The notes beneath the pieces were generated by a model that saw only the letters and a list, made by a program, of their open reading frames with translations, was not told the DNA's origin and searched no databases. Both the position numbers and the translations under genes were made by a program. From Nanohaloarchaea archaeon PL-Br10_U2g5 (GTDB lineage: Archaea > Halobacteriota > Halobacteria > Halobacteriales > Haloferacaceae), in contig LKMY01000123.1 of NCBI GenBank assembly GCA_001564205.1, forward strand, positions 1-5,997: DNA of 5,997 bases, written 5' to 3'. The number at the start of each line of letters is the position of its first letter. The first letter of the stretch is position 1. Below, one piece after another: positions 5,233 through 5,997 of this stretch.

Positions 5233-5997
5233 ATGCGAACGCTCGTTTTCGACGGTCGGACCGGCGCGGCCGGCGACATGATCTGCGCCGCGCTGATCGC
5301 AGCCGGCGCCGATCCCGACGTCCTCACTCGAGTGAGCGATCATCTCCCGATCAGGTACGAGATCGGTGAAGCGACAAAAAACGGGATTCGAGCAACGACC
5401 GTCGACGTACTGCTTGACGACGACGGAGACGGCCGCGACGAGGAAGACGATCATGACCATGCCGATGACCACGATCACAGCCACGGTCACGCTGAGGATC
5501 ACGGTCACAGTCATACCCACAACCGCGGGGATACGATCGACCACGCCGAGGGGGCCGGCGTCCACCGCAGCTACCCCGAAGTCGTCTCTCTCGTCGAGTC
5601 GATGGACCTGCCCGAGTCGGTCGAATCAACCGCACTCGACGCCTTCGAACGCCTCGGTGTAGCGGAGGCGTCGGTGCACGGCACCGATCTCGAAGACACT
5701 CACTTCCACGAAGTTGGCGCCGACGACGCGATCGCCGACATCGTCGGCGCGGCGCTGCTCCTTGACGATCTCGAACCGGAACGAGTCGTCACCACGCCGG
5801 TCGCTGCTGGCGGCGGCGAAGTCGAGATGAGCCACGGGATCTACCCGGTTCCCCCGCCGGCGACGACAGCGATCGTTACTCGTGCCGGTTTCACGTTCAC
5901 CGGCGGCCCGATCGCCCGCGAGCTGCTGACCCCGACCGGTGCCGCTATCCTCGCTGCGGTCGCCGAGGGAGTCAGTTCGATTCCGAGCCTCGCGGTC
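5233..5997 (+). CDS. larC: LarC, nickel-pincer cofactor biosynthesis protein (3' end outside window)
   Basis: These are the first 255 codons of LarC (DUF111 family), which runs off the right edge; family members are usually about 390-450 residues. LarC is the CTP-dependent cyclometallase that inserts nickel into pyridinium-3,5-bisthiocarboxylate mononucleotide, the cofactor of lactate racemase LarA and related racemases/epimerases. Family marks are the N-terminal LVFDGRTGAAGDM (4-16), HRSYPEV (111-117), HFHEVGADDAIADIVG (157-172), SHGIYPVPPPAT (200-211) and ELLTPTGAAIL (230-240). A His/Asp-rich loop (about 69-111) carries ten His within residues 74-96 and probably binds or stores nickel. ATG 5233 places the conserved first strand at residues 3-7, as in other LarC proteins. 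A TATA-like element sits at the leaderless distance, and 69 bp separate it from the DUF418 gene. No larA, larB or larE is in the window, so the client enzyme is unknown. Confidence 0.93.
   Translation, partial: MRTLVFDGRTGAAGDMICAALIAAGADPDVLTRVSDHLPIRYEIGEATKNGIRATTVDVLLDDDGDGRDEEDDHDHADDHDHSHGHAEDHGHSHTHNRGDTIDHAEGAGVHRSYPEVVSLVESMDLPESVESTALDAFERLGVAEASVHGTDLEDTHFHEVGADDAIADIVGAALLLDDLEPERVVTTPVAAGGGEVEMSHGIYPVPPPATTAIVTRAGFTFTGGPIARELLTPTGAAILAAVAEGVSSIPSLAV

Noticed and set aside
5452..5520. Short repeated DNA words (GGTCAC, GATCAC) that look like a tandem repeat or CRISPR fragment
   Set aside because: They encode His-x-His steps inside larC and have no spacer/repeat architecture.
5155..5565. 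136-codon minus-strand frame with a Val/Ile-rich hydrophobic stretch resembling a membrane segment
   Set aside because: The hydrophobic run is the antisense reading of the His/Asp codons of LarC, so it is a composition artefact.

Overview
The window reads as chromosomal DNA of a halophilic archaeon (class Halobacteria). It is GC-rich with strong third-position G/C preference. The predicted proteins are rich in Asp and Glu, and most start codons lack a Shine-Dalgarno sequence, as expected of leaderless haloarchaeal transcripts. A genus cannot be named from this sequence alone.

Layout: the left edge carries a 13-bp tandem repeat (1-52). It lies just past the stop of a minus-strand gene for a TIM-barrel sugar isomerase/epimerase-family protein (56-796). 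A 76-bp gap separates that gene from a divergent plus-strand gene for a thiamine-diphosphate (ThDP) enzyme of the acetolactate-synthase type (873-2648). After a 158-bp spacer come a Gfo/Idh/MocA NAD(P)-dependent oxidoreductase (2807-3877), a DUF418/YeiB-type membrane protein (3967-5163), and the first 255 codons of LarC, the nickel-inserting enzyme of nickel-pincer cofactor synthesis (5233 to beyond the right edge). No RNA gene, CRISPR array or insertion sequence was seen.

The first three genes probably belong together. A dehydrogenase of the inositol-dehydrogenase family, an isomerase/dehydratase-fold protein and a ThDP C-C-bond enzyme are the enzyme types used in cyclitol or keto-sugar breakdown (compare IolG, IolE and IolD). 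None of the three is close enough to a characterised enzyme for a substrate to be named, so this is a hypothesis. A 20-bp imperfect palindrome just before the oxidoreductase start is the best regulatory candidate. The DUF418 and LarC genes look functionally separate. LarC carries a dense His/Asp stretch that fits its nickel role.
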